Numbered from the stretch's first letter, positions 24,791 to 34,216 are shown. The stretch is DNA of 53,721 nt from CAZWCE01 sp964632505 (GCA_964632505.1 CAZWCE010000022.1:1-53721), one strand, 5' to 3'. Translations and numbers: made by a program. The notes: generated from the letters alone by a model not told the origin.

Positions 24791-27700
24791 ATGTCCTTAC
24801 AAGATCATTGCCTGAAGAATCCCCGCCTGAAATCGCATCGCCTTTTTTCTCGTATTTTCATCCTCCTCGTCGGTTTCTTTTTGGGAGGATGCCTGATCGC
24901 CGTCGGAGCAGCCCAAGAGTCCTCCCCGCCGCTCTGGGTCTACGATTTGAGAACGGAATATCTGGAGGAGCCGTTGGGAATCGATGCCGCCGAACCCCAT
25001 CTGAGTTGGAAACTCCGTAGCGACGGGCGGGGCAAGCGACAATCGGCCTATCAGGTCCTCGTGGCGAGCACTCCGAAGCTTCTGAACGAGAAGGAGGCCG
25101 ATCTCTGGGATTCCGGTAAGGTCGAGAGCGATCGGACGGCCCAGGTCGCCTACCGAGGCAAACCACTCACCTCGCGGCAGCGATGCCACTGGAAAGTCCG
25201 GGTGTGGGACGAAAACGGCCGCGCCTCGCAGTGGAGTCCCGCCGCGTTCTGGTCGATGGGACTGCTCGAAGAAGAAAGCGGGCCATCTCCTTGGCAAGCC
25301 CGGTGGATCGGAAAGGACGAACCGCAAGATTCCGATGAGACGTCCCTTTCGCTGGAAGGCGCTCAATGGATCTGGGGAGCCGTCCCCGTTCAAGGCGAGC
25401 TCGACGCCGCCGTCGGCTCCGCCTTCTTCCGCAAGGAGTTCACGGTGCCGGAGGGGAAAATCGAAACGGCCGCGCTCGCTTTTGCCGGAGATAATCATAC
25501 CGATCTCTGGCTCAACGGCGAAAAACTAGCACGAATGACCAACTTCAAACAAGCGAAACAGATCGACGTGACCGAGAAGCTCGCTTCCGGCAAAAACGTG
25601 CTCGCCGCCAAGGTCGCGAACGTCGGTTCGGCGCCGAATCCCGCCGGACTGGTTGGAGTGCTTCGAATCGAACTCGCCGGAAAGCCGACCGTGACGATCC
25701 GCACCGACGATTCCTGGAAGGCAACGACCGAAGCGTCTGCCGATTTCGAAAAACGACCGTTCAACGACGACGACTGGAACCCCGCCCGTTTGGTCGCGGT
25801 CTACGGCGCGGGCCCCTGGAACGAGGTCGAAATCTCCCGAGGCGGCAAGCCGCCGCTTCCGGCCAGGCACCTTCGAAAAGAGTTTCAAACCCTGCGCCGC
25901 CCGATCCGCCACGCCACGGCATCCATCTGCGGACTCGGGTACTACGAACTCTACTGCAACGGCGAGAAGGTGGGCGATCATGTGCTGGATCCGATCCTCA
26001 CTTACTACGACAAGCGGGTCCCCTACGTGACCTATGACGTGACGTCCCACCTGAAAAAAGGCGCCAACGCTTTGGGCATTCTTCTCGGCAATGGCCGCTA
26101 TTACGCTCCCCGTCTGACCGAGCCGACCAAAACCCTCGATTTCGGCTTCCCCAAAGTTTGCTGCCAAGTCGAAATCGTCTACGACGACGGTTCCACAGAA
26201 GTGATCGCAACCGATCCGAGTTGGAAACTGACCACCGAAGGACCGATTCGCGCGAACAACGACTACGACGGCGAAATCTACGACGCCCGAAAGGAACTGG
26301 AAGGTTGGGCCGTCGCCGGGTTCGACGACGCCGACTGGCAAAACGCCGAGCCGGTCGAGGCACCCTCCGGAAAACGCACCGCCCAGATGATGCCGCCGAT
26401 GCGAGTGACCGAGCACCTGGAGCCGGTCGACATGCACCGGACCGAAGAGGGTCGATGGGTCTTCGACATGGGGCAGAATCTCGTCGGCTGGTGCCGCTTG
26501 AAGGTGAAGGCCCCCGAGGGCACGACGCTGAAACTCCGCCACGCGGAAACGCTCACCGACCAGGGAGAGCTCTATACCGCGAATCTCCGCGGGGCCAAAT
26601 GTCGCGACATCTACATCACCTCCGGTCGCGGGCAAGAGGTCTACGAACCGCGATTCACCTACCACGGTTTCCGGTATGTCGAACTCTCCGGCTACCCCGG
26701 CAAGCCGGACCCGTCGACCCTCACCGCCTGCGTCGTGCACACCGATCTCTCCTTTGTCGGCAAATTCACCTGCAATAAACCGCTGGTGAACCGGATCGTC
26801 CGGAACATCTTCTGGGGCACCCGGGGCAACTATCTGAGCATCCCCACCGACTGTCCCCAGCGTGACGAACGCCAGGGCTGGCAGGGGGACCGTGCCGCGG
26901 AATCGAAGGGCGAGATGTTCCTGTTCGACAACATCACACTGTACAAGAAGTGGCTGATCGACATCGAAGATTCGCAGACCCCCGAGGGAAACCTCTCCGA
27001 TGTCTGTCCGCCGTTCTGGCCCCTCTATCGCCCCAACGTCACGTGGCCCAGTGCGTTCACCATCATCCCGACGAGCCTTTACCTGCAGTACGGCGACCGC
27101 GAGCCGATCGGGCGGCACTACGGGGCGATGAAAAAATGGATGGAGCACCATGCCCAATTCATCGATGAGGAGGGGTTGATCCACATCGACAACTACGGCG
27201 ACTGGTGCGTGCCGCCTGAATCTCCGGAGCTGATCCACTCGCGCGATCCTGCCCGAAAAACCAGCAAGACGGTTCTGGCGACTTCCTACTATATCCACAA
27301 CCTCGACCTTCTGGCGAAATACGCCCGCATGCTCGAACGGCCCGAGGAGGCGAAAACCTTCGCCGACCGCGCCGCTCGGATGCGACGCGATATGAACGCG
27401 CAACTGTTCGACGCCGAAAAGGTGCTCTACGACAACGGCACGCAAACCTCGTCGGTGCTGCCTTTGCGGTTCGACATCGTCCCGCCCGAACACCGGGAAC
27501 GCCTCGAAGCGAATCTCATCGAGAACATCGAGGAGGTAACCGATTTCCACATCGGAACCGGTCTGATCGGTGGACAGTGGGTCAATCGCGTCTTGACCGA
27601 CGCCGGCCGGCCCGACATTCCCTACCGATTCGTCACGAATCGCGATTATCCAAGTTGGGGATATATGGTCGAGAACGGCGCGACCACCATCTGGGAACTC

Positions 27701-28150
27701 TGGAACGGCAACACCGCCGACCCGGCGATGAACAGCGGCAACCACGTCATGCTCGTCGGGGACCTGACGATCTGGCTGTTCGAATCGGTCGCGGGCATCC
27801 AAAGCGATGCGAAGAAACCCGGGTTCGCGCATCTTCGGATGAAACCGCACCCGGTGGGCGACTTGAACCAGGTCGATGCCTCGTTCGACTCGATCCGCGG
27901 ACCGATCGAAAGCCATTGGCGGCGACAAGGCAAAACCTTCACCTGGAGCATCCAACTTCCGGCAAACACCTCCGCCACCGTCTTCGTGCCCACCCCCGAT
28001 CCCGAAAGCGTCCTCGAGTCGGGCAGCCCGGCCGTTGGACGCAAGAACGTTCGGGCCGTCGGGACCGAAGGCATCTGGAGTATCTTCGAAATCGGCTCCG
28101 GAAAATACACCTTCGAGACCGACCAGGCGAAAACAATTCCGTTGATGTGA
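24791..28150 (+). CDS. Exported alpha-L-rhamnosidase, GH78 family
   Basis: 1119 residues from the ATG at 24791, with GGAG 7 nt upstream. A hydrophobic segment at about residues 20-40 (FLLVGFFLGGCLIAV-like) is a signal peptide, possibly with a lipobox at LGGC. The N-terminal rhamnosidase domain begins LRTEYLEEPLGID and LSWKL. It is interrupted by an additional beta-sandwich of about 150 residues (about 185-335, with LWLNGEKLARM) that looks like a galactose-binding/CBM67-type module. The (alpha/alpha)6 catalytic barrel contains SIPTDCPQRDERQGW; Glu693 is the expected general acid. Enzymes of this family release terminal alpha-L-rhamnose. Its stop codon overlaps a perfect palindrome at 28148. 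Confidence 0.93.
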   Translation: MSLQDHCLKNPRLKSHRLFSRIFILLVGFFLGGCLIAVGAAQESSPPLWVYDLRTEYLEEPLGIDAAEPHLSWKLRSDGRGKRQSAYQVLVASTPKLLNEKEADLWDSGKVESDRTAQVAYRGKPLTSRQRCHWKVRVWDENGRASQWSPAAFWSMGLLEEESGPSPWQARWIGKDEPQDSDETSLSLEGAQWIWGAVPVQGELDAAVGSAFFRKEFTVPEGKIETAALAFAGDNHTDLWLNGEKLARMTNFKQAKQIDVTEKLASGKNVLAAKVANVGSAPNPAGLVGVLRIELAGKPTVTIRTDDSWKATTEASADFEKRPFNDDDWNPARLVAVYGAGPWNEVEISRGGKPPLPARHLRKEFQTLRRPIRHATASICGLGYYELYCNGEKVGDHVLDPILTYYDKRVPYVTYDVTSHLKKGANALGILLGNGRYYAPRLTEPTKTLDFGFPKVCCQVEIVYDDGSTEVIATDPSWKLTTEGPIRANNDYDGEIYDARKELEGWAVAGFDDADWQNAEPVEAPSGKRTAQMMPPMRVTEHLEPVDMHRTEEGRWVFDMGQNLVGWCRLKVKAPEGTTLKLRHAETLTDQGELYTANLRGAKCRDIYITSGRGQEVYEPRFTYHGFRYVELSGYPGKPDPSTLTACVVHTDLSFVGKFTCNKPLVNRIVRNIFWGTRGNYLSIPTDCPQRDERQGWQGDRAAESKGEMFLFDNITLYKKWLIDIEDSQTPEGNLSDVCPPFWPLYRPNVTWPSAFTIIPTSLYLQYGDREPIGRHYGAMKKWMEHHAQFIDEEGLIHIDNYGDWCVPPESPELIHSRDPARKTSKTVLATSYYIHNLDLLAKYARMLERPEEAKTFADRAARMRRDMNAQLFDAEKVLYDNGTQTSSVLPLRFDIVPPEHRERLEANLIENIEEVTDFHIGTGLIGGQWVNRVLTDAGRPDIPYRFVTNRDYPSWGYMVENGATTIWELWNGNTADPAMNSGNHVMLVGDLTIWLFESVAGIQSDAKKPGFAHLRMKPHPVGDLNQVDASFDSIRGPIESHWRRQGKTFTWSIQLPANTSATVFVPTPDPESVLESGSPAVGRKNVRAVGTEGIWSIFEIGSGKYTFETDQAKTIPLM

Positions 28151-28170
28151 TCATAAAGACATTATGATCA
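28148..28170. promoter_or_regulatory. Perfect 9-5-9 inverted repeat (TGATCATAA / TTATGATCA)
   Basis: The repeat begins at the stop codon of the rhamnosidase gene and lies about 70 bp before the SDR start. It is followed by AT-rich DNA (TAAATATATAC) rather than by a T run. It fits an operator for the SDR gene better than a terminator, though either is possible. Confidence 0.55.
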
Positions 28171-28237
28171 TAAATATATACATGTTCACAAAAACACGTT
28201 GTGTAAAAAACATCACATTTTGATCAAGGAGGTTCAT

Positions 28238-29044
28238 GTGGCAGAAGAGAATCCGGAGCGACCCGTCGCTTGCATCACCGGCGCCTCGAGCGGGCTGGGA
28301 AAAGCCTTTGTCGACCAGTTGGCATCCGAGGGCTACGATTTGGTGCTCGTCGCCCGCCGCGCGGAACGCCTCGAAGCGATTCGGGAAGAACTCACCGCGA
28401 AGTTCCCGATCACCGTGGAGCCGCTCGTCGCCGATCTGACCCGGGGAGAAGACCTCCATCGGTTGGAGGAACGTTTACGGACGTACCCGAAACTCGAGCT
28501 GCTCGTCAATAACGCCGGCTTCGGGACCGGAGGATATTTCCCCAATGTCGATCTTGAAGACCAACTCCGCATGATCGATCTGCATGTGCTCGCGCCGGTG
28601 CGACTGACCACCATTGCACTACGCAACATGGCGAACCGCCATTCGGGACAGGTGATCAACGTCGCCTCGGCGGGCGGGTTCTTCACCGGCCCGGGCTGCG
28701 CCACCTACTGCGCGACCAAAGGCTACTTGATCTCCTTCTCGCAATCGGTCCAGGCCGATTTGGCCGGAAGCGGACTCCGCGTGCAGGCCCTTTGCCCCGG
28801 GTTCATCCTCACGGAATTCCACGATACCGAAGGCATGAAAGAGTTCGAGCGAAGCCGCATCCCGAAATACCTGTGGCTGCCTCCGGAGGTGGTCGTTCGC
28901 GAGTCACTCGTACAACTCCGTCGCAAGAAACACCGGGTCATCTGCATTCCCACCTTGCGTTACCGATTCCTGACCGCGCTGATGCGCAACTCGCTGGCCC
29001 AATGGTTCACCAAAACATTCTTCGGCGACCGCATACGTCGATAG
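28238..29044 (+). CDS. Short-chain dehydrogenase/reductase
   Basis: 268 residues. The start is the GTG at 28238: AAGGAGG (28226-28232) lies 5 nt upstream. An ATG that overlaps it at 28236 is in another frame and reads into no real protein. The NAD(P) motif is TGASSGLG (14-21), the NNAG box follows at 91-94, and the catalytic residues are Ser144, Tyr157 and Lys161 (YCATK). The Arg40-Arg41 pair after the second strand (VLVARRAE) favours NADP(H). There is no signal peptide. Like other 'classical' SDRs of the YqjQ/DltE type it should reduce or oxidise a small substrate that cannot be named. It is downstream of, but not coupled to, the rhamnosidase. Confidence 0.92.
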   Translation: MAEENPERPVACITGASSGLGKAFVDQLASEGYDLVLVARRAERLEAIREELTAKFPITVEPLVADLTRGEDLHRLEERLRTYPKLELLVNNAGFGTGGYFPNVDLEDQLRMIDLHVLAPVRLTTIALRNMANRHSGQVINVASAGGFFTGPGCATYCATKGYLISFSQSVQADLAGSGLRVQALCPGFILTEFHDTEGMKEFERSRIPKYLWLPPEVVVRESLVQLRRKKHRVICIPTLRYRFLTALMRNSLAQWFTKTFFGDRIRR

Positions 29045-29062
29045 ACCCGCACGGCGCTTTCT

Positions 29063-31432
29063 TCACTCCGAGCCGGAGGGCCCCGTGGCCGATGGGGTTG
29101 GTTCGGGATCATCCCAGATCACGTGATACCCGCGTCCGGGCGACCCCTCCAGCGGCGGAATCGGTCGCAAAATTCCTTGCCGAACGAGCCGGTCGATGAC
29201 CGCTTGGTCGAAGAACTCCGGAAAACCATAATTTCCGGGACTGCGAAATCGCTCGATCTCCTTCCAGTTGATGTAGAGATCGGTGATGCCGTACCGCCGG
29301 AAATTCTCACGAATCTCCCTCTCGGAATGCCCCCGGACGATCTCTTCGAGCAAAAGGTCGTCGAAACAAGAGTTGTAGTACGGCTGCTTATCGAAGAAGA
29401 AGGCTTGGGCCTCACCGATGATCATCAAGCGACCCTCGGGGGGATGAAGATTGTAGTATTCCGCCCACTGCCCGATGCGGAAGATGTCGTGCCTCATCGT
29501 CCGGTACGAAGCGAAGAGACGATTGTACTTCCCCGCCCCTCCCATGGTGGAAACGATGAACACATAGACGGTCGAAAGGACCAGCAACAGCATGAGGGCA
29601 CGACGCCACCGACGGCGCGGACTCCATGTCGCGCCGATCCCCGCATACAAGGCGAAGACGGGAAAGACGGTCATCCAGAAGCGATCGAGCCGATGCGTGA
29701 AGAACCACCAGATGAGAAACACGTAACAGAGGTAGCCCAGAAGAGCAAAATCGGTCCATCCCCGTCGTCGTGCGAGAATCCCCAATAGAAAAAAAGGAAC
29801 AATCAGAGGCGCCAGCCAGGGACTTTTCAGAACGACTTGGACGGCATCGCCGCCCAATCGTTTGAGCGAGAAGTCGCGGGCATGATGAGCCGCCTTCCAG
29901 CGTTCGTTTTTGACCGGATCCCAGGTGCCGGTACTGTCGCCGAAGATGGTAAACGCGAGCGGATAGACCGGATTCCCCGTCAATGCGTAGTTTTTTCCAT
30001 ACCACAACCCCGCCGCCAAAAGCACCGCGAACGCATAGAGGAGGGTCGGGGATGCGAGCCGCATAAGACTTCCTCGCCGCGAAAAACAAGCCTCACCCCA
30101 AGCAAGTGCATTTTTTTCATTATCATATTTCTGTTCACTGATATCTTTTTGTGCATTACTATTACTTTGTTCAATATCTTTGTTTTTCCTTCTCCCATGA
30201 CCTGCGATCCAGAAGACGGCAATCGTCCACACGCCGATCGGGAAGACAACGAAAGGGACGGCCGTGTATTTCGTCGCGGCGGCGGCTCCCGCGAAAAAAC
30301 CCGCCAGAAAGAGCAGCGATATCCCACCGGCAGGCGACGACCGGGCGGGCCGATCCCGCCGAAGAGTGCCGCCGGAGTAGATCACCAGCATGTAGATCGC
30401 CTGAAATTGGTACAAGGCGAGCACCCCTTCGACCAATCCGTTGCCGGAAACATAGATGATCCACGGAATCGAGACGTAGAGCACTCCCCCCAAGATGCCG
30501 GCGGTCGGCGAAAAGAGACGTCGTCCGGCCATCCAGACGGCGAGCCCGCCCAATAGCGCGAAACCTGCGATCACCGTCTTTCCGATCATCGCCCCCCGAA
30601 ACCAGTCCCCGGTAATCATCATCCCCAACAGGCAATGCATCTCCGCCCCCAGGGGCATGTTCGTGTAGACATTATGCTCCATGAAACCGATCGAGCCCTG
30701 CTGGAAGAACTCCCGAGGGCCTTGCAGATGGTAGGAGTTCATGTCGTACTCGCTCGAGGGAATCATGCCCAGAAGCAGGGTCACCACAACCGGCGGAGCG
30801 GCGAACCAGAGCCATCGTCGCGGGAGAGTCAACCGATCTTCCCCGGCAGGCGTTTCCAACGCCCCCGGAGCGCATGGCTTTCGCCGCCACCAGTTCCAAG
30901 CGACGAACCCTGCCGCGGCGTCCCCTGCGAGGACCATCAGGAACGCGAGCCATCGCTGATGCAGCATGCCGACCAGACCCATCGCGAGTACCGCCGTGGA
31001 AATCAGATTCAGCCCCAGCGCGGTCGCCAAGACGAACAGCTCGAGCCGAGTCCACTTTCGGGGCGCTGCGACCGAATCGAACTTGATCCACATGAGCACG
31101 CCGGAGCCGATACCGAAACCCGCCGCGACGATCGCCAGAGCCGGAAACAACACACCGATCCGTTCCAGCAGCGCGAACTCCCCGGCATACGCAAACCAGC
31201 AGGAGACCAGATCTTCCGGTACCAGCAAATAGGAAAAGAGCGAAAAGCGAGTGACGGTCGCCCCGACCATCGCACTGAGCGTACTCAATGCGGTGGAAAA
31301 GAAGGCGAACAGGTACAACAACGTCCCGACCACGACCACATAAAACCAGCCGCCGGCAGGGAAACGACGCTGTGGAGCGGCACTTCCGCCGTGGGACGCG
31401 GTTCCGGAATCGGTCTTCTTGCGTTTCTTCAT
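29063..31432 (-). CDS. Multi-pass membrane protein, probable GT-C (family 39/ArnT-like) glycosyltransferase
   Basis: 789 residues from the ATG at 31432 (TAGGA upstream); the protein starts MKKRKK with a basic cytoplasmic N terminus. More than ten membrane segments occupy residues 30-590. An extracytoplasmic loop has SEYDMNSYHLQGPREFF and then NMPLGAEMHCLLG, the type of Asp-containing loop found in GT-C transferases that use polyprenyl-phosphate sugars. The C-terminal 150 residues are soluble and include LMIIGEAQAFFFDKQPYYNS and TDLYINWKEIERF, as in other bacterial proteins of this kind. Residues about 413-445 are a Lys/Asn/Gln-rich linker encoded by very AT-rich DNA. It is divergent from lipA and convergent with the SDR gene. 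Confidence 0.8.
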   Translation of the reverse strand: MKKRKKTDSGTASHGGSAAPQRRFPAGGWFYVVVVGTLLYLFAFFSTALSTLSAMVGATVTRFSLFSYLLVPEDLVSCWFAYAGEFALLERIGVLFPALAIVAAGFGIGSGVLMWIKFDSVAAPRKWTRLELFVLATALGLNLISTAVLAMGLVGMLHQRWLAFLMVLAGDAAAGFVAWNWWRRKPCAPGALETPAGEDRLTLPRRWLWFAAPPVVVTLLLGMIPSSEYDMNSYHLQGPREFFQQGSIGFMEHNVYTNMPLGAEMHCLLGMMITGDWFRGAMIGKTVIAGFALLGGLAVWMAGRRLFSPTAGILGGVLYVSIPWIIYVSGNGLVEGVLALYQFQAIYMLVIYSGGTLRRDRPARSSPAGGISLLFLAGFFAGAAAATKYTAVPFVVFPIGVWTIAVFWIAGHGRRKNKDIEQSNSNAQKDISEQKYDNEKNALAWGEACFSRRGSLMRLASPTLLYAFAVLLAAGLWYGKNYALTGNPVYPLAFTIFGDSTGTWDPVKNERWKAAHHARDFSLKRLGGDAVQVVLKSPWLAPLIVPFFLLGILARRRGWTDFALLGYLCYVFLIWWFFTHRLDRFWMTVFPVFALYAGIGATWSPRRRWRRALMLLLVLSTVYVFIVSTMGGAGKYNRLFASYRTMRHDIFRIGQWAEYYNLHPPEGRLMIIGEAQAFFFDKQPYYNSCFDDLLLEEIVRGHSEREIRENFRRYGITDLYINWKEIERFRSPGNYGFPEFFDQAVIDRLVRQGILRPIPPLEGSPGRGYHVIWDDPEPTPSATGPSGSE

Positions 31433-31511
31433 GATCCTACGGAACGAAATCTGTGAATAGAATGAGGGAGAAATCGGCTTGAGCCCGACCATACCCAATC
31501 GGGCCACTCCC

Positions 31512-31539
31512 TTGGAAAAAAACCGACGGATTCTATACT
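31512..31539 (+). promoter_or_regulatory. Candidate promoter of lipA
   Basis: TTGGAA (31512-31517), 16-bp spacer, TATACT (31534-31539). The -10 is the left arm of the inverted repeat 31534-31548. The leader to 31635 would be about 90 nt. Confidence 0.5.
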
Positions 31540-31548
31540 TGGAGTATA
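31534..31548. promoter_or_regulatory. Inverted repeat TATACT-TGG-AGTATA between divergent genes
   Basis: Each arm reads TATACT on its own strand, so the repeat can be two face-to-face -10 boxes or a binding site on top of the lipA -10. On the minus strand the -35 for the membrane-protein gene is poor. Confidence 0.45.
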
Positions 31549-31634
31549 CAACAAACGCTTCGCGAAAACAGCTTCCCGGTCTCCATGCCTCGGAGATGTC
31601 CGCGATTTGCCCTCTTTTCCGGACCGCACCATCG

Positions 31635-32567
31635 ATGAAGTCCTCGCCCAAATCACAAGACGTTCATGCTTCTTCCACCGACCGACACCGACAACTCCCC
31701 CGGTGGATGAAAGTGAAACTTCCCAAAGGCGGCGGAATGCACCGGACCGCGGAATTGCTCCGGCAACAGTCGCTCGCCACGGTCTGCGAACATGCGCGTT
31801 GCCCCAATCGGTCGGAATGCTACACGCGCAAAACGGCCACCTTCCTCATTCTCGGCACCACATGCACGCGCGACTGTGCTTTTTGCAGTGTGACTTCGGG
31901 CGAGCCGCAGCCGGTCGACTCGAAGGAGCCGGGGCGATTGGCCGAGGCGGTCCGGTCGCTCGGACTCGGGCATGTGGTCATCACTTGCGTCGCACGGGAC
32001 GATCTGGCCGACGGCGGAGCTTCACACTTTTGCCGCTGTCTCCAGTCGATTCGGGAGAAAACGACGGCCACCATCGAGGTGCTGCCGAGCGACTTCGCCG
32101 GCAACTTCGTGGCGATCGATCAACTCGTCGACGCGCGGCCGGAGGTCTACAACTACAACGTGGAAACCGTCCCACGTCTATTCCGGTCGATCCGCGGACC
32201 GATCCCAGACTACCGGCGCACGCTGGCGATCTTTCGGCATATTCATCGGCGCGATCCTTCGGTCGTGCTGAAATCGGGCATCATGCTCGGACTCGGGGAA
32301 ACCGACCAGGAGGTCCTCGAAACGCTCTGCGACTTGCACGACGCGGGTTGCCGCGTGATCACGATCGGGCAATATCTCCAGCCGGCCGCCGATCGGGCGC
32401 CGGTACGGCGATTCGTTCCCCCCGAAGTGTTCCGCCAATGGCAAGATTTCGCCGAACACCTCGGATTCGAGCACGTCGCCTCCGGACCCATGGTTCGCTC
32501 CAGCTATCATGCCGGCGAGGCGTTCTCACAAGTACGAAGCACGTCTTCTCTCGATGCATTCGGCTAA
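31635..32567 (+). CDS. lipA: Lipoyl synthase
   Basis: 310 residues if it starts at the ATG at 31635; ATGs at 31596 and 31479 are also in frame and none has a strong ribosome site, so the start is uncertain. All marks of LipA are present: the auxiliary cluster Cys51, Cys56, Cys62 (CEHARCPNRSEC), the radical SAM cluster C77-TRD-C81-AF-C84, and the C-terminal RSSY (near residue 294) whose Ser binds the auxiliary cluster. The enzyme inserts two sulfurs into the octanoyl group of lipoyl domains of pyruvate and related dehydrogenases. No lipB is next to it. Its stop codon overlaps the stop of the convergent trkH gene by four bases. Confidence 0.95.
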   Translation: MKSSPKSQDVHASSTDRHRQLPRWMKVKLPKGGGMHRTAELLRQQSLATVCEHARCPNRSECYTRKTATFLILGTTCTRDCAFCSVTSGEPQPVDSKEPGRLAEAVRSLGLGHVVITCVARDDLADGGASHFCRCLQSIREKTTATIEVLPSDFAGNFVAIDQLVDARPEVYNYNVETVPRLFRSIRGPIPDYRRTLAIFRHIHRRDPSVVLKSGIMLGLGETDQEVLETLCDLHDAGCRVITIGQYLQPAADRAPVRRFVPPEVFRQWQDFAEHLGFEHVASGPMVRSSYHAGEAFSQVRSTSSLDAFG

Positions 32568-34216
32568 TGCGTATGCCAAAATGCCGGGAAAAACAGACTC
32601 AGAATGACGAAGAGCTCCAACCGACCAAGCATCATCAACCAGATAAACATGAACTTACTGGGCTGGGTAAAGTTGCCGTAGTTCTGCCGAGCGCCGATCA
32701 AACCGAGACCGGGACCGATGTTGTTCAAGGTCGCGGCGATGGAACTTCCGCTGTCGACGAGTTTCTGGTCGAGGGGAATCTCCGACTTCTCCCACGTGCT
32801 GTTCGGCTCGATCGCCAAAAGCAGCCCCCAGGCGACGACAAAGATGAGGATGGTAATCAAGAAATAAGCCAGAATCCGCTTCCGTGCATGTGGCAAATGC
32901 ACCACCTTCCCGCCGAGTTGGATTGGACGAACCACGTTGGGATGGAACGCCAATTCGACTTCCTGGCGCAGAATCTTGAACGCGAAAAGAAACCGAATGA
33001 CCTTGATACCGCCGCCGGTACTGCCTGCGCAACCGCCCACGAACATGAGCACCAGCAGGATGCATCGCGAAAGGGCGTTCCAGTTCTCGAATTCGTCGGT
33101 GCAAAAGCCGGTGGTCGTCATGATCGAGACGGTCTGAAACACCGAAAAGCGAAAAGATTGCATCAAGGGAACCTTCTCGGAAAGGTCTTCTTGCTGGTTT
33201 TCGGGAAGGATATTCTCCTCAATCTTCTCTTGTCGGGTGACGGGGATATCGGAGGTGCCGATTTGGTCGAAATCGTCATGTGCCAAGCCGCTGAAAAAGA
33301 TCACCAGAGTGGCGATGCCGAGGATCAGCATGTAGGTTCGCCACTCAGGGTCGCGAAAGACCTGCTTCAACTCCCCCCGCAAGAGAAGATACAGGAGAAT
33401 GAAGTTGGTGCCGGCGAGAAACATGAAGCAGGTGATCGTCATCTCGATGAGTGGCCCGTTCAGCTCCGGATCGGTGATGAAATGGCCGACGCTCGCGTTG
33501 TAGGTGCTGAATCCCCCCGTGGCCATCGTTCCGAAGGCATGACAGATCGCATCGAAAATCGGCACGCCTTCGAGCATCAACAAAAGACACAAAAGAACAT
33601 TCAGCCCTGAGTAGATCAGAAACAACACCCAGGCGGTCTCCTGCATGCGGGCCTTGGGATTGGCGCTGCTGGGTCCGGGCATTTCGGCGCGCATCATCGC
33701 CTTGCCGGCCGATCCCTGCCCCAGGATCGCCACGAAGAGGACCATGATCCCGAGCCCGCCCAGGTAATGGGTGCTGCTTCGCCAGAAGAGAATGCATCGC
33801 GGAACCATCCGGCGGTCTTCCAGTTCGCTCAGGACGGTCGCTCCGGTGGTGCTGAATCCGGACTGCGCCTCGAACATGGCGTCGATGGTGGACATCGGAA
33901 CGTTGGGCGCGCGCTCGACATGCGCCAGAAGATACGGCAGAGCGCCGAGAACGGTGGCCAGAAGCCAGCTCAAACCGACCACGGCCATCGCTTCTTTACG
34001 AAAAAGCTGAGTGGAGCTCTTACGGTCGAACCACCGCAGGGTGAATCCCACGATAAAACAGACGAACATCGAGAAGACCAACCCCAAAAACCCCTGCCGC
34101 TCGACCTCCCAATCGCCTCCGAAAAGCGGGACCGCCCAAGGGAGACTGAACGCCATGCTCACGCCGAGGAGGATCGAAACCAACCCCAACATCTTTGACA
34201 GTAGTCGGTAATTCAT
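32564..34216 (-). CDS. trkH: TrkH-family potassium uptake membrane protein
   Basis: 550 residues from the ATG at 34216. The protein has the four repeats of the Trk/Ktr/HKT pore with a filter glycine in each: FSTTGATVL, ATGGFSTYNAS, MTTTGFCTDEF and NNIGPGLGLIG. A hydrophilic loop of about 50 residues (about 340-385, rich in Glu, Gln and Asp) precedes the third filter. The length is in the usual range for TrkH, which also has two extra N-terminal helices that are seen here. It moves K+ into the cell together with a TrkA-type regulator; no trkA is in the window. It is convergent with lipA. Confidence 0.94.
   Translation of the reverse strand: MNYRLLSKMLGLVSILLGVSMAFSLPWAVPLFGGDWEVERQGFLGLVFSMFVCFIVGFTLRWFDRKSSTQLFRKEAMAVVGLSWLLATVLGALPYLLAHVERAPNVPMSTIDAMFEAQSGFSTTGATVLSELEDRRMVPRCILFWRSSTHYLGGLGIMVLFVAILGQGSAGKAMMRAEMPGPSSANPKARMQETAWVLFLIYSGLNVLLCLLLMLEGVPIFDAICHAFGTMATGGFSTYNASVGHFITDPELNGPLIEMTITCFMFLAGTNFILLYLLLRGELKQVFRDPEWRTYMLILGIATLVIFFSGLAHDDFDQIGTSDIPVTRQEKIEENILPENQQEDLSEKVPLMQSFRFSVFQTVSIMTTTGFCTDEFENWNALSRCILLVLMFVGGCAGSTGGGIKVIRFLFAFKILRQEVELAFHPNVVRPIQLGGKVVHLPHARKRILAYFLITILIFVVAWGLLLAIEPNSTWEKSEIPLDQKLVDSGSSIAATLNNIGPGLGLIGARQNYGNFTQPSKFMFIWLMMLGRLELFVILSLFFPAFWHTH

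Noticed and set aside
24559..24792. A 77-codon minus-strand frame between the sulfatase and the rhamnosidase
   Set aside because: It covers two back-to-back promoters and has no ribosome site or recognisable product.
25526..27955. An 809-codon minus-strand open frame
   Set aside because: Antisense to the GH78 catalytic barrel. Long shadows are expected in GC-rich coding DNA.
28236..28439. ATG at 28236 as the start of the SDR gene or of a small protein
   Set aside because: It is one base out of register with the SDR frame and its product has no recognisable features. The GTG at 28238 has the same ribosome site and the right frame.
31607..33610. A 667-codon plus-strand frame over lipA and trkH
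   Set aside because: It overlaps lipA in another frame and is antisense to trkH. Both genes have full family motifs.
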